NCBI RefSeq assembly: GCF_024505185.1 | Contig: NZ_JANIBJ010000012.1 | Location: 52,068-116,067, forward strand | Direction: 5' to 3' | Origin: Methylomonas subterranea | Lineage (GTDB): Bacteria > Pseudomonadota > Gammaproteobacteria > Methylococcales > Methylomonadaceae | DNA length: 64,000 nucleotides | In this document: positions 25,001 to 35,796 of the stretch, piece by piece | Layout of the letters: every line of letters begins with the position of its first letter | Numbering within the stretch: position 1 is the first letter of the stretch | Translations under genes and position numbers: made by a program | Notes under the pieces: generated by a model | Told to the model about the DNA's origin: nothing | Databases searched by the model: none | What the model saw: only the letters and a program-made list of their open reading frames with translations

Positions 25001-25882
25001 TTAACGCGGGTTATCCGCCAAAAATTCATTCGGCTCGGCAATCACCGGGTTAATCAATGCTCCGATGCCCTCGATTTCAATCCGCACGGACTGGCCGGCT
25101 TTTAAATAACCGCGCGGTTTCATTTTGACACCCACGCCGGCGGGCGTACCGGTACTGATCACATCGCCCGGCTCCAGCGTCATGGCCTGAGTCAGATAGG
25201 CGATCATTTCGTAACAATTGAACAGCATTTCTCCGGTATTGGCGTTTTGCCGCAACTCATCGTCCACCCAGGTTTTCAAAGTCAAGTTGTGCGGGTCGGC
25301 AATTTCGTCCGCCGTCACCAGCCAGGGCCCCATAGGCCCATGGGTATCGAACGACTTGCCCAATGTCCAGGTCGGCGTGCGCTGCTGCCAGTCGCGCACA
25401 GTCACATCATTGCAAATGGTGAAGCCGGCAATCACTTCATGGGCTTTATCGACCGACACATGCCGGCAACGCTTGCCGATTACAAAACCCAACTCGCCCT
25501 CGTAATCGACTTTTTCCGATACCTTGGGGCAATGTATGGCGGCGCCATGGCCGATAACGCAACTGGCTTGCTTGGTAAAAAAAGTTGGGTATTCCGGTTT
25601 ATCCCGGCCGGTTTCGCTGATGTGGTCGGCGTAATTCAAACCGATACCCAGGAATTTGCCCGGCCTGGGAATGGGGGCCAAAAGCTGAATATCCGTCAAA
25701 TTGATCAGATGCCGACCGGATGCAATCAATTCCCGCATCGCCGCCAAGCCGCTCGCACCGGAGGCCAAAAAGTCCGGCATGCTGTCGGCATGCGGAATGT
25801 GGCCAGTAGCAAGCACCACGCTTTCGCCGACTACGGCACCGATTTGTCTCTGTCCGTTATGAATGCATGTCACCAGTTTCAT
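25001..25882 (-). CDS. Fumarylacetoacetate hydrolase (FAH) family protein
   Basis: From ATG 25882, preceded by AGGATAGGGG, this is 293 residues with the FAH fold: a short N-terminal domain, then KFLGIGLNYADHISETG, the metal-binding YEGELGFVIGKRC, GFTICNDVTVRDWQ, LGKSFDTHGPMGPWLV and VISTGTPAGVGVKMKPRGYLKAGQ. Such enzymes cleave or decarboxylate small 2-oxo diacids and acylpyruvates, in pathways such as aromatic degradation or oxaloacetate tautomerisation. No catabolic partners are near. Divergent from trpE. The substrate cannot be assigned. Confidence 0.9.
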   Translation of the reverse strand: MKLVTCIHNGQRQIGAVVGESVVLATGHIPHADSMPDFLASGASGLAAMRELIASGRHLINLTDIQLLAPIPRPGKFLGIGLNYADHISETGRDKPEYPTFFTKQASCVIGHGAAIHCPKVSEKVDYEGELGFVIGKRCRHVSVDKAHEVIAGFTICNDVTVRDWQQRTPTWTLGKSFDTHGPMGPWLVTADEIADPHNLTLKTWVDDELRQNANTGEMLFNCYEMIAYLTQAMTLEPGDVISTGTPAGVGVKMKPRGYLKAGQSVRIEIEGIGALINPVIAEPNEFLADNPR

Positions 25883-25945
25883 TGCCCCTATCCTGTTCCG
25901 CAAAAGCGGTGATTTTATAACGAAGCTGAAATGAACGAAAAAAGA

Positions 25946-25951
25946 TATAAT
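25946..25951 (+). promoter_or_regulatory. Candidate -10 box of trpE-trpG
   Basis: A perfect TATAAT lies about 78 bases before the trpE ATG. No good -35 is seen. No short Trp-codon leader peptide or antiterminator hairpin was found between it and trpE. Confidence 0.4.
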
Positions 25952-26028
25952 CCAGGCAGTTTTTAGCAGCTTCTATACAGCAAGTCGGCTATTTGCCTAC
26001 TCTCCGGACAGTTACCCAACATAACAGC

Positions 26029-27510
26029 ATGACACCCGCGCAATTTTCCGAATACGCCCAACAAGGCTACAACCGCATCCCCGTCTGCCGCGAAGTGCTG
26101 GCCGACCTGGATACGCCGCTCAGCGCTTATTTAAAGCTGGCGGACGGCCCTTATTCCTATTTATTCGAATCGGTGCACGGCGGCGAGCAATGGGGACGTT
26201 ATTCCATCATCGGCCTGCCTTGCAAAACCCGGGTCAAAATCAGCGGATTCAATATCACGCTGGAAAATGAAGGCGTAACGGAAAGTTTCGAGCACTCTCA
26301 ACCGCTGGCATGGATAGAAGAGTTTCGGCAACACTACAATGTGCCGGACGTGCCCGGATTACCGCGTTTCAACGGCGGCTTGGTCGGCTATTTCGGCTAC
26401 GAAACCATAAGCTATATCGAACCCAAGCTGCAAAACAGCGGCAAGCCCGATCCGATCGGCACGCCGGACATTCTGCTGATGGTGTCGCAGGACTTGCTGG
26501 TATTCGACAATCTGTCCGGCAAGATGTTGTTGCTGACCCATGCCGACCCCGCCCAGGACAACGCTTACCACAATGCCAAGGCCAGACTGGACCGATTGGT
26601 GGCGAAACTGCGCGAGCCGCACGCTCACCCGCATCCGCATGCATCGGTCAAACATGTGCACGAAAACGACTTCGTCTCCGGCTTTACCCAGCAGGGTTTC
26701 GAGCAGGCGGTGCGCCGGGCCAAGCAATACATCACCGACGGCGATTGCATGCAGGTGGTGCTATCGCAGCGCATGTCGATTCCATTCGGCGCCGCGCCGC
26801 TGGATTTATACCGGGCCTTGCGCTGCCTGAATCCTTCGCCCTACATGTATTACCTGAATCTGGAAGACTTCCACATCGTCGGTTCCTCGCCGGAGATTCT
26901 CGCGCGGCTGGAAGACGACGAAATTACAGTTCGCCCTATCGCCGGCACCCGCCGCCGCGGCGAAACCCACGAACAGGACTTGGAACTGGAGAAGGAGTTG
27001 CTGGCCGATCCCAAGGAAATCGCCGAGCATCTGATGCTGATCGACCTGGGCCGCAACGATACCGGCCGGGTTGCCAAAATCGGTAGCGTCAAGCTCACCG
27101 ACAAGATGATCGTCGAACGTTACTCGCATGTGATGCATATTGTCTCCAACGTCACCGGCCAATTGCAGGACGACAAAAACGCTTTCGACGTGCTGGCGGC
27201 CACCTTTCCGGCCGGCACGGTCAGCGGCGCGCCCAAGATTCGGGCCATGGAAATCATAAACGAACTTGAGCCGGTCAAGCGCGGCATTTATTCCGGCGCC
27301 GTGGGCTATATCTCGTGGTCCGGCAACCTGGACACCGCAATCGCGATCCGCACCGCCGTCATCAAGGATCAAACCCTGCACATTCAGGCCGGTGCCGGCA
27401 TCGTCTACGATTCGATACCGCTTAACGAATGGGAAGAAACAATGAACAAGGGCCGGGCGGTGTTCCGCGCCGTCAGCATGGCCGAAGCCGGCCTCGGAGG
27501 CAAAGCATGA
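26029..27510 (+). CDS. trpE: Anthranilate synthase component I
   Basis: From ATG 26029 this is a 493-residue enzyme that converts chorismate to anthranilate with ammonia from TrpG. Motifs are [22 protein letters not shown] with the Trp-feedback-type N-terminal domain, [74 protein letters not shown] and [27 protein letters not shown] 12 codons upstream is a poorer start. It overlaps trpG by four bases (ATGA). trpD and trpC are elsewhere in the window at 0.7-4.1 kb. Confidence 0.97.
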   Translation: MTPAQFSEYAQQGYNRIPVCREVLADLDTPLSAYLKLADGPYSYLFESVHGGEQWGRYSIIGLPCKTRVKISGFNITLENEGVTESFEHSQPLAWIEEFRQHYNVPDVPGLPRFNGGLVGYFGYETISYIEPKLQNSGKPDPIGTPDILLMVSQDLLVFDNLSGKMLLLTHADPAQDNAYHNAKARLDRLVAKLREPHAHPHPHASVKHVHENDFVSGFTQQGFEQAVRRAKQYITDGDCMQVVLSQRMSIPFGAAPLDLYRALRCLNPSPYMYYLNLEDFHIVGSSPEILARLEDDEITVRPIAGTRRRGETHEQDLELEKELLADPKEIAEHLMLIDLGRNDTGRVAKIGSVKLTDKMIVERYSHVMHIVSNVTGQLQDDKNAFDVLAATFPAGTVSGAPKIRAMEIINELEPVKRGIYSGAVGYISWSGNLDTAIAIRTAVIKDQTLHIQAGAGIVYDSIPLNEWEETMNKGRAVFRAVSMAEAGLGGKA

Positions 27511-28097
27511 GCGGCGTCAGACTGGTGATGGTCGACAACTACGATTCCTTCACCTACAACCTGGTGCAATATTTCGGCGAACTCGGCGCCGAGGTGGTGG
27601 TGGTTCGCAACGACGAAGTCACGGTGGAAGATATAGCAGAACTGCGGCCGGACAAAATCGTCATCTCGCCCGGCCCCTGCACACCGAAGGAAGCCGGTAT
27701 TTCGGTCGAAACCATACGCCGCTATGCCGGCAAGTACCCGATTCTGGGCGTCTGCCTCGGCCATCAGAGCATAGGCTACACCTTCGGCGGCCACATCATC
27801 CACGCCAAGCAGATCATGCACGGCAAGGTATCGCCGGTTTATCACAAAGATATCGGCGTTTTTAAGGGTCTGAGCAACCCGTTCACCGCCACCCGCTATC
27901 ATTCGCTGGTCATTGAGCAGTCTAGCTTGCCGGACTGCCTGGAAGTGACCGCCTGGACCCGGGACGAGCAAGGCAACATCGACGAAATCATGGGCGTGCG
28001 TCATAAAACCCTGGATATAGAAGGCGTGCAATTCCACCCCGAGTCGATTTTGACCGAGCATGGGCACGACATGTTGCGGAATTTTTTGCAGCGATGA
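27507..28097 (+). CDS. trpG: Anthranilate synthase component II (glutamine amidotransferase)
   Basis: This 196-residue class I glutamine amidotransferase supplies ammonia to TrpE, or to PabB if shared. The catalytic Cys83 lies in [13 protein letters not shown] and the His177/Glu179 pair in VQFHPESIL; the oxyanion motif is [12 protein letters not shown]. Its ATG overlaps the trpE stop (ATGA), showing translational coupling. Its own stop overlaps the ATG of the decayed DUF4160 gene (ATGA), implying that the latter was once the next gene of the operon. Confidence 0.96.
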   Translation: MSGVRLVMVDNYDSFTYNLVQYFGELGAEVVVVRNDEVTVEDIAELRPDKIVISPGPCTPKEAGISVETIRRYAGKYPILGVCLGHQSIGYTFGGHIIHAKQIMHGKVSPVYHKDIGVFKGLSNPFTATRYHSLVIEQSSLPDCLEVTAWTRDEQGNIDEIMGVRHKTLDIEGVQFHPESILTEHGHDMLRNFLQR

Positions 28098-28333
28098 GCC
28101 CAACGGTATTTAAGGAAGCAGGTTATCGCTTCTTTTTCTTCTCCAGAGAAGAGCTCCGGATGCATGTGCATATCGTTTCCGAAGATGGAGAAGCCAAATT
28201 CTGGCTGTAACCGGAAATTGAACTGGCAAAAAATTATCGCTATTCCAGAAAGTAGTTGAAAGAAATCGAATCTTTAGTGGAGCAACATTACGATGAACTC
28301 GTTAGCGCTTGGCAACAACACTTTTCCGGTTGA
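28094..28333 (+). pseudogene. Decayed DUF4160 gene with two in-frame stops
   Basis: Read in one frame from ATG 28094, the product is [79 protein letters not shown]..., then a natural TGA at 28333. This matches the layout of DUF4160 proteins (a R-F-F-F-x-S-x-E strand, HVH motif, and a C-terminal helix EHYDEL). The stops are TAA at 28208-28210 and TAG at 28253-28255; single changes from GAA and CAG would explain both. The ATG overlaps the trpG stop. An intact short version of 38 residues is unlikely to work. Confidence 0.82.
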
Positions 28334-28557
28334 AGTGACGCACATTTCCAGCCACGGTGTCCTGGCTGCTAACCCAAACCGACGAATTGTTCATGTCTTA
28401 TGACGATTTTCCGTGGTTTAAAAGCCAAGCGGTCAACGCCATTCTTCATGTTGAAGAGCCGTCACCGAATCATTTTTATTGGCCGAAAATCGATATTGAT
28501 TTGACCTTAGAAATGATCAAACATCCAGAGCGGTTCCCGCTGCAAACTAAACAATAA
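28293..28557 (+). pseudogene. Frameshifted DUF2442 gene
   Basis: ATG 28293 opens a frame that codes for an N-terminal strand ending THISSHG and then hits TGA at 28401. The continuation is in the +1 frame: SWLLTQTDELFMSYDDFPWFKSQAVNAILHVEEPSPNHFYWPKIDIDLTLEMIKHPERFPL, which is the typical DUF2442 body and C-terminus. The frame change falls around 28355-28358. DUF2442 genes commonly follow DUF4160 genes, and this one overlaps the 3' end of the broken DUF4160 gene. Re-initiation at GTG 28357 (66 residues) is possible but would lack the first strand. Confidence 0.75.
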
Positions 28558-28568
28558 ACATCCTAACC

Positions 28569-28751
28569 ATGGAGGAATTATTCTCGATTATTTGGGGGAT
28601 AATGCATTGGCGATTCGTATTGACTGTTTTACTCTCCTTTGGCATAGCACTTTTTCTTTCGAGCATGATTGAGTCATTCACTGCCGGATATTGCGTAAGT
28701 TTGGTTGGCATTGGTTTTCTCGGCGGTATTTATAGGCAAGGAAAAGCCTGA
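28569..28751 (+). CDS. Small hypothetical membrane protein
   Basis: This 60-codon frame encodes two hydrophobic helices (RFVLTVLLSFGIALFLSSMI and AGYCVSLVGIGFLGGIY). No clear ribosome-binding site stands before ATG 28569 and no family is recognised. It follows the decayed DUF2442 gene by 11 bp. It may be a real small membrane protein or a remnant of the same acquired segment. Confidence 0.45.
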   Translation: MEELFSIIWGIMHWRFVLTVLLSFGIALFLSSMIESFTAGYCVSLVGIGFLGGIYRQGKA

Positions 28752-28807
28752 TTTTCGACAGCCTCGATGAATCGCAATGGAATCGAAGCTAATTCCGGAG
28801 AAACAAA

Positions 28808-29257
28808 ATGAACTACGAAAACCTGTTGGCGATAGCCTATCAAGAAGCTCTGGCCGGATTCGACGAAGGCGGCGTGCCGGTCGGCGCGGCCTTGTTCGAC
28901 GCCGACGGCAATTTGCTGGGCCGCGGCCGCAACCGCCGCGTTCAGGATAACGACCCCTCCGTGCACGGCGAAACCGACGCCTTCCGCAAGGCCGGCCGCC
29001 AAACCGATTACCGCGACAAGATTCTGGTGACTACCCTGGCGCCCTGCTGGTACTGCTCGGGCCTGATCCGCCAGTTCAACATCGGCACCGTGGTGGTGGG
29101 CGAGTCGGCCAATTTCCCCGGCCACCTGGATTGGCTACGCGAGGCCGGCGTCAAGGTCGTCGAACTGCGCGACGAAAACTGCACGGCGTTGATGAGGCGC
29201 TTTATCGAACAGTCACCGCACATCTGGTTCGAAGACATAGGCGAGTGCCGACACTGA
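28808..29257 (+). CDS. Yeast-type cytosine deaminase (zinc-dependent)
   Basis: This 149-residue enzyme of the cytidine-deaminase superfamily has zinc ligands His53 (VHGETDAF, with catalytic Glu55) and Cys80/Cys83 (TLAPCWYCSGLI). It has GGVPVGAALFDADGNLLGRGRNRR at the N-terminus and ends HIWFEDIGE, the same terminal motif as the fungal cytosine deaminase Fcy1. It should convert cytosine to uracil for pyrimidine salvage. It is unlike the larger amidohydrolase CodA found in E. coli. GGAGAAACAAA precedes the ATG. It stands alone between small unknown genes and a flavoprotein. Confidence 0.9.
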   Translation: MNYENLLAIAYQEALAGFDEGGVPVGAALFDADGNLLGRGRNRRVQDNDPSVHGETDAFRKAGRQTDYRDKILVTTLAPCWYCSGLIRQFNIGTVVVGESANFPGHLDWLREAGVKVVELRDENCTALMRRFIEQSPHIWFEDIGECRH

Positions 29258-29331
29258 TGCTTACGCCCCCACGTCGAACGCCGACGGTTCAGTCGTCGTT
29301 GGCATCCCGATAACAATAAGTTACCGGCAAT

Positions 29332-30573
29332 ATGAGTATTTCCGACAAACCTGTAGTCATTATAGGCGCGGGTCCGGCCGGACTGATGGCCGCCGAAATT
29401 TTGCTTTCCGCCGGTGTTAAAGTCGATGTTTACGACGCCATGCCGTCGGCCGGGCGCAAATTTTTGATGGCCGGCAAGGGCGGCATGAATATCAGCCACG
29501 CCGAGCCGCTAGATCTTTTTTTGTCCCGCTACGGCCGGCATCGTGGCGACCTGGAGCCGATAGTGCGTAATTTCTGCCCGGAAGCGCTACGCGACTGGGT
29601 AAAAGGCTTGGGCCTGGATACCTTCGTCGGCAGTTCCGGCCGGATTTTTCCCAGCGACATGAAGGCAGCGCCCTTGCTGCGCGCCTGGTTGCATAGGCTG
29701 CGCGAAGCCGGCGCGCGCTTTCACATGCGCCACCGCTGGCAAGGCTGGTCGGACGATAAGCGGCTCAAGTTCGCCAACCCCGGCGGCGAACTGCTTGTCG
29801 CGGCCGACGCGGCCATTCTGGCCCTGGGCGGCGGCAGCTGGCCGCAACTGGGTTCCGACGGTTCGTGGCAAGCCTTGTTGGCGCAACGCGGTATCGAGGT
29901 TGCGCCCTTGCGGCCGGCCAATTGCGGATTTGAGGTGGCCTGGAGCGAATATTTTCGGGAGCGTTTCGCCGGCCAACCGTTAAAGTCTGTACGCTTGGAG
30001 TTTGCCGATGCTGGCGGCGCAAGCTTCAGCCAAACAGGCGATCTGATGCTGACCGCCCAAGGCCTGGAAGGCGGCCTGATTTACGCCTGTTCGGCAATGC
30101 TGCGGGACGAAATCAAACATCGCGGCTTTGCCCGTATTTTTATCGATCTTTGCCCCGATAGGGATATTCGCAATATTGCCTTCCGGTTATCGCAACCGCG
30201 CGGCAAGGCCACCCTGGCCAACCATCTGCGCAAGCGGCTGAATTTGGATGGCGCCAAAACGGCGCTGTTGCGCGAAGTGCTGTGCGCGACCGACATGCAA
30301 AATCCGGACATACTGGCCGGCAGCCTGAAGCACTTGCCTGTCACGCTGTCCGCCGCCCGCCCGTTGGCGGAAGCCATCAGCAGCGCCGGAGGCGTCTGCT
30401 TTAGCGCATTGGACTCTCATTTGATGCTGCGCCATTTACCTGGCCTGTTCTGCGCCGGCGAAATGCTGGATTGGGAAGCCCCCACCGGCGGCTATTTGCT
30501 GACCGCCTGTCTGGCAAGCGGGCGGGCGGCCGGCTTGGGCGCCCGGCGATGGCTGGAGCACAATCGAGCATGA
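29332..30573 (+). CDS. TIGR03862/BaiN-like FAD-dependent oxidoreductase
   Basis: This 413-residue flavoprotein has an N-terminal FAD Rossmann motif (VIIGAGPAGLMAAEILLSAGVKVDVYD), AGRKFLMAGKGGMNISHAEP, SSGRIFPSDMKAAPLLRAWL, AAILALGGGSWPQLGSDG and the C-terminal FAD motif GLFCAGEMLDWEAPTGGYLLTACLASGRAAG. It belongs to the HI0933/YhiN group, whose reaction is generally unknown; one gut member acts on bile acids. Cytosolic. It is unlinked in function to its neighbours as far as can be seen. Confidence 0.9.
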   Translation: MSISDKPVVIIGAGPAGLMAAEILLSAGVKVDVYDAMPSAGRKFLMAGKGGMNISHAEPLDLFLSRYGRHRGDLEPIVRNFCPEALRDWVKGLGLDTFVGSSGRIFPSDMKAAPLLRAWLHRLREAGARFHMRHRWQGWSDDKRLKFANPGGELLVAADAAILALGGGSWPQLGSDGSWQALLAQRGIEVAPLRPANCGFEVAWSEYFRERFAGQPLKSVRLEFADAGGASFSQTGDLMLTAQGLEGGLIYACSAMLRDEIKHRGFARIFIDLCPDRDIRNIAFRLSQPRGKATLANHLRKRLNLDGAKTALLREVLCATDMQNPDILAGSLKHLPVTLSAARPLAEAISSAGGVCFSALDSHLMLRHLPGLFCAGEMLDWEAPTGGYLLTACLASGRAAGLGARRWLEHNRA

Positions 30574-30697
30574 TGGCTTTAACCCTAACGGAAATTTTGC
30601 ATAACGCTTGCAAGCATGTACTTTATGCCCGCGTATACTGCTACCCTTGTTTGTATCATTTTCAGTCCGGGTTACCCGCCATTTCCGAGCGTTAGCT

Positions 30698-32728
30698 ATG
30701 TTTTCATCACCCAAACGCTATGCCGCCATTTTTATTCTGCTACTGCGAACACTCTCCCCGCCAGCGCTGGCTAATGAACACACATTCAACGACATCGAAT
30801 CAACCAACGATTTACTCCCCCTGAGTTGGGAGGAATTAACCGAGCTGGATGTCTCCAGCTTATCCCGCCAGACTCAATCCGTTAAAGACAGCCCCGCGGC
30901 GGCGTTTGTGATTACCTCGGAAGACATTCGCCGCTCCGGCGTCACCAGCCTGCCCGAACTGCTGCGCATGGTGCCCGGCATGAACGTGGCGAAAATCAAC
31001 GCCTGGAATTGGGCGGTCAGCGCGCGCGGCTTCAACGATTTGTACGCCAATAAACTGCAAGTCATGATAGACGGCCGCAGCATTTACGATCCATTGGTCA
31101 GCGGGGTGTATTGGGGCCAGCAGAACCCCGCCTTGCCGGATATAGAGCGTATCGAAGTGCTGCGCGGCCCCAGCGGCAGTTTATGGGGCGCCAACGCGGT
31201 AAACGGTACCATCAACATCATCACCCGCTCGGCCAAGGATACTCAGGGCGGCCTGTTGTACGGCGGCGGCGGATCGGAAGAACAGGGCTTCGGCGGTATC
31301 CGTTACGGCGGCAAGCTGTCCGATTCGACCTTCCTGCGCGGTACCGCGAATGGCATTTATCGCGATGCCAGCATTGATTGGTCGGGTAATTTGGACACCC
31401 ACGATTACGGCAACGCACAGAACGGTAATTTTCGCCTGGACAGCCAATTGAGCCAACACGATCAGTTCATGCTGGAAGGCAATGTTTCCCGTTATCGGCT
31501 GCAAGGTTATTTCATCGGAGTGACCTCGCCCACTCCGCCATTATGGCGGCAGGACGACTTCGGCCGGGACGGCTTTACCGGCAGCCTGCAGGGCAACTGG
31601 AAACACCACACCGACAGCGGCCACCATTCCGATTTGACCCTGTCGTTTACCCAAACCGACTGGCTATTGGCCGTGAGTGAAATGAATCGCTCGCATTTTG
31701 TGGTGGACTTTCAGCACAGCCTGCCCGATTACCACGAGCATCAGTTGATGTGGGGCCTGAATTATCAACTCATCACCGATAAGTTCGATAATTCGTTGAC
31801 CTTGGGCTTTGAACCCGATCAATTCACCCAACACAATATAGGCCTGTTTTTACAGGATCAAATCGCGCTCGGCGATGATTTGATCCTCACCCTGGGCAAC
31901 CGGGTCGAACACTTTACCTATACCGGCTGGGAAACCGAGCCCAATGCACGCTTGATGTGGACGCCCAACAAACAGCACAGTCTGTGGGCCGCCGTTTCCC
32001 GCGCGGTAGTCTTGCCCAATCGGGCGCAACACAGCATTCGGGTATTTAAGCCGCTGCTGCCGGACAGCAATACTTTTTTTGAAGCCACGGCCAACCGCCA
32101 AATGCTGACGGAAAATCTGCTGGCTTTCGAATCCGGCTGGCGCTGGCAAGTCAATCGCAATCTGGATATCGATACCGCGTTGTTTTACAACATCTACGAT
32201 AGGATGCAGGGAACCAAGTTTGTCGGCGGCAGAGCGGATCCCGTTTTCGGGAATATTCTGGAAGCCACGGTCGGCAACTATCGGCAGGTCAAAAGTTACG
32301 GCCTGGAAACCTCGCTGAGTTACCGTGTCAGTCAGGACTGGCGCCTGCAGGCCTCCTATAGCGCCAATCAATTTCAGGTCAATTACGACACGGACGCCGC
32401 CTGGTTTCGCGATCCCAAAACCGAACCGCATTCAAATCCCGGGCACACTTTGTCCTTACGTTCCCTGGTCAATCTGACCAACGAGATCGAGCTGGATCTC
32501 TGGGGCCGTTACGTTGACAAAATAATTGTGGATACCAACCGAAAAATTCCCGCCTATTTCACCATGGATGTTCGCTTGGGCTGGCATCCGCACAAGGATC
32601 TGGAATTATCCCTCAGCGGCCAAAACCTGTTGGATAACCATCATCCGGAATTCAGCGATATTTTGTACATTCCCGTCGCCAGTCAAATTCAACGCGCTTA
32701 CTTGGCGCAAGTCTCCTGGCGTTTTTGA
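30698..32728 (+). CDS. TonB-dependent outer-membrane receptor
   Basis: From ATG 30698 this is 676 residues: signal peptide (MFSSPKRYAAIFILLLRTLSPPALA), an N-terminal stretch (LLPLSWEELTELDVSSLSRQTQSVKDSPAAAFVITSEDIRRSG) leading into the plug (LPELLRMVPGMNVAKINAWNWAVSARGFNDLYANKLQVMIDGRSIYDPL ... RGPSGSLWGANAVNGTINIIT), and a 22-strand-type barrel ending in Phe (AQVSWRF). This receptor subtype, with a LxELxxLDVSSLS lead-in, is often found with YfiR and kinase genes, exactly as here. The ligand is unknown. Energy would come from the TonB-ExbB-ExbD at 20.4-22.2 kb. Confidence 0.94.
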   Translation: MFSSPKRYAAIFILLLRTLSPPALANEHTFNDIESTNDLLPLSWEELTELDVSSLSRQTQSVKDSPAAAFVITSEDIRRSGVTSLPELLRMVPGMNVAKINAWNWAVSARGFNDLYANKLQVMIDGRSIYDPLVSGVYWGQQNPALPDIERIEVLRGPSGSLWGANAVNGTINIITRSAKDTQGGLLYGGGGSEEQGFGGIRYGGKLSDSTFLRGTANGIYRDASIDWSGNLDTHDYGNAQNGNFRLDSQLSQHDQFMLEGNVSRYRLQGYFIGVTSPTPPLWRQDDFGRDGFTGSLQGNWKHHTDSGHHSDLTLSFTQTDWLLAVSEMNRSHFVVDFQHSLPDYHEHQLMWGLNYQLITDKFDNSLTLGFEPDQFTQHNIGLFLQDQIALGDDLILTLGNRVEHFTYTGWETEPNARLMWTPNKQHSLWAAVSRAVVLPNRAQHSIRVFKPLLPDSNTFFEATANRQMLTENLLAFESGWRWQVNRNLDIDTALFYNIYDRMQGTKFVGGRADPVFGNILEATVGNYRQVKSYGLETSLSYRVSQDWRLQASYSANQFQVNYDTDAAWFRDPKTEPHSNPGHTLSLRSLVNLTNEIELDLWGRYVDKIIVDTNRKIPAYFTMDVRLGWHPHKDLELSLSGQNLLDNHHPEFSDILYIPVASQIQRAYLAQVSWRF

Positions 32729-32737
32729 GACATCCGG

Positions 32738-33252
32738 ATGTTTAGGGTTTTTCTGCAAACGCTGCTGGTCTGTTACTGGCTTTGCGCCGTTTCGGTTTGC
32801 CATGCCGAGGATGACCAGACCGTCAACCGCGAATACCAGCTGAAGACCGCCTATCTGTTTCATTTTGCCGAACTGGCGGAATGGCCCGAAGCTACGCATG
32901 TCGTGATTTGCCTTCAGGGCAACCATCCAATTCGCTCATATCTGCCGGTGTTGAATGGTCAGCACATTAACAACAAAGCCGTGCTGGTCAAATTCGACAT
33001 CCCCATTGCCATAGCGGAATGCCAGATTTTATTTTTCAGCGACCTGGATGCGCTCTCCAATACCGTGCTCGAGCAAGCGCAAAAATTTCACGTGCTATTG
33101 GTCAGCGACGTGGAGAACTTTGCCCAAACAGGTGGCATGATTCAATTTACCCTGCGTGATAACAAGCTAAAACTGGTCGTGAACCTGAGCGCCGTAAAAC
33201 TGGCCGGCTTGAAACTGAGTTCTAAATTGTTGCGAATGGCGGAAATATTGGA

Positions 33253-33256
<4 letters not shown>
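32738..33256 (+). CDS. YfiR-family (DUF4154) periplasmic protein
   Basis: This 172-residue protein has a signal peptide ([23 protein letters not shown]) followed by the DUF4154 start [20 protein letters not shown] and the usual strand/helix pattern ([73 protein letters not shown]). In Pseudomonas, YfiR is a periplasmic repressor of a membrane diguanylate cyclase. Here it overlaps the hybrid kinase gene by four bases (ATGA), so it probably controls that kinase. It lies 9 bp after the receptor gene. Confidence 0.92.
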
Positions 33257-35151
<1,895 letters not shown>

Positions 35152-35157
35152 GCGTTT

Positions 35158-35796
35158 TCATTTGCCTTGTTCGGTAACGATCACGCCGATACCGTTTTTT
35201 TGCAGTAATTCCTTGATGGTGGAGACGCTGGACGGGTTATCGTAAGGGCCGATTTTAATCCTGTGCCAAATGACGCTTCCGACTTTGGCTTTTTCCACCC
35301 ATGACTCAATGCCCAGCAAGGCCAGTTTGGCTTTATGCCGCTCCGCGTCGGCAGCCTCTCTGAAAGAACCGGCCTGCATGACGTATTTTGTCTGCTTGGT
35401 TTTACCCACCAGTTCTTCGCGGACCCGGGTTTTAATTTCGTAATCCGGCACCACCGTTTCGGCTTGCGGCAAAATGGTGTAAAAATCGTAGCGCGGCTCT
35501 TCCGCTTGTACCGGTTCCGGCTCGGCCTGTTTTTCCGCTTCAACGGGCGGCGTTTTTGTTTGCGGCGGCTGAATGATCTGCTTGACCGTTGTTGCGGGCT
35601 GGCCGGTTTCCGCTTCCGGCTTACCGGCCATCAGTTCGGCCACCATGCCGCGCACCATGTTCAAAAACACCACGAACGCCACAATCAGCGCGACCACCAG
35701 CAACCAACGCCACCAAGGGGTCGTCGGTTTCCGGTTACGTCCGCGGCTGGAAGCGTAACCGGGATTCTGGACGCGGTGTTTATAGTCTCTGGCCAT
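35158..35796 (-). CDS. SPOR-domain membrane protein (FtsN-like)
   Basis: This 212-residue bitopic protein has a basic N-terminus ([24 protein letters not shown]), one transmembrane helix (WRWLLVVALIVAFVVFLNMV), a Pro/Gln/Glu-rich periplasmic linker and a C-terminal SPOR domain (QTKYVMQAGSFREAADAERHKAKLALLGIESWVEKA ... WHRIKIGPYDNPSSVSTIKELLQKNGIGVIV). SPOR domains bind denuded peptidoglycan at the division site, and this layout is that of FtsN. Its ATG overlaps the argS stop by one base (TAATG), an arrangement also seen in other gammaproteobacteria. It is convergent with the kinase gene (6 bp). Confidence 0.88.
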   Translation of the reverse strand: MARDYKHRVQNPGYASSRGRNRKPTTPWWRWLLVVALIVAFVVFLNMVRGMVAELMAGKPEAETGQPATTVKQIIQPPQTKTPPVEAEKQAEPEPVQAEEPRYDFYTILPQAETVVPDYEIKTRVREELVGKTKQTKYVMQAGSFREAADAERHKAKLALLGIESWVEKAKVGSVIWHRIKIGPYDNPSSVSTIKELLQKNGIGVIVTEQGK

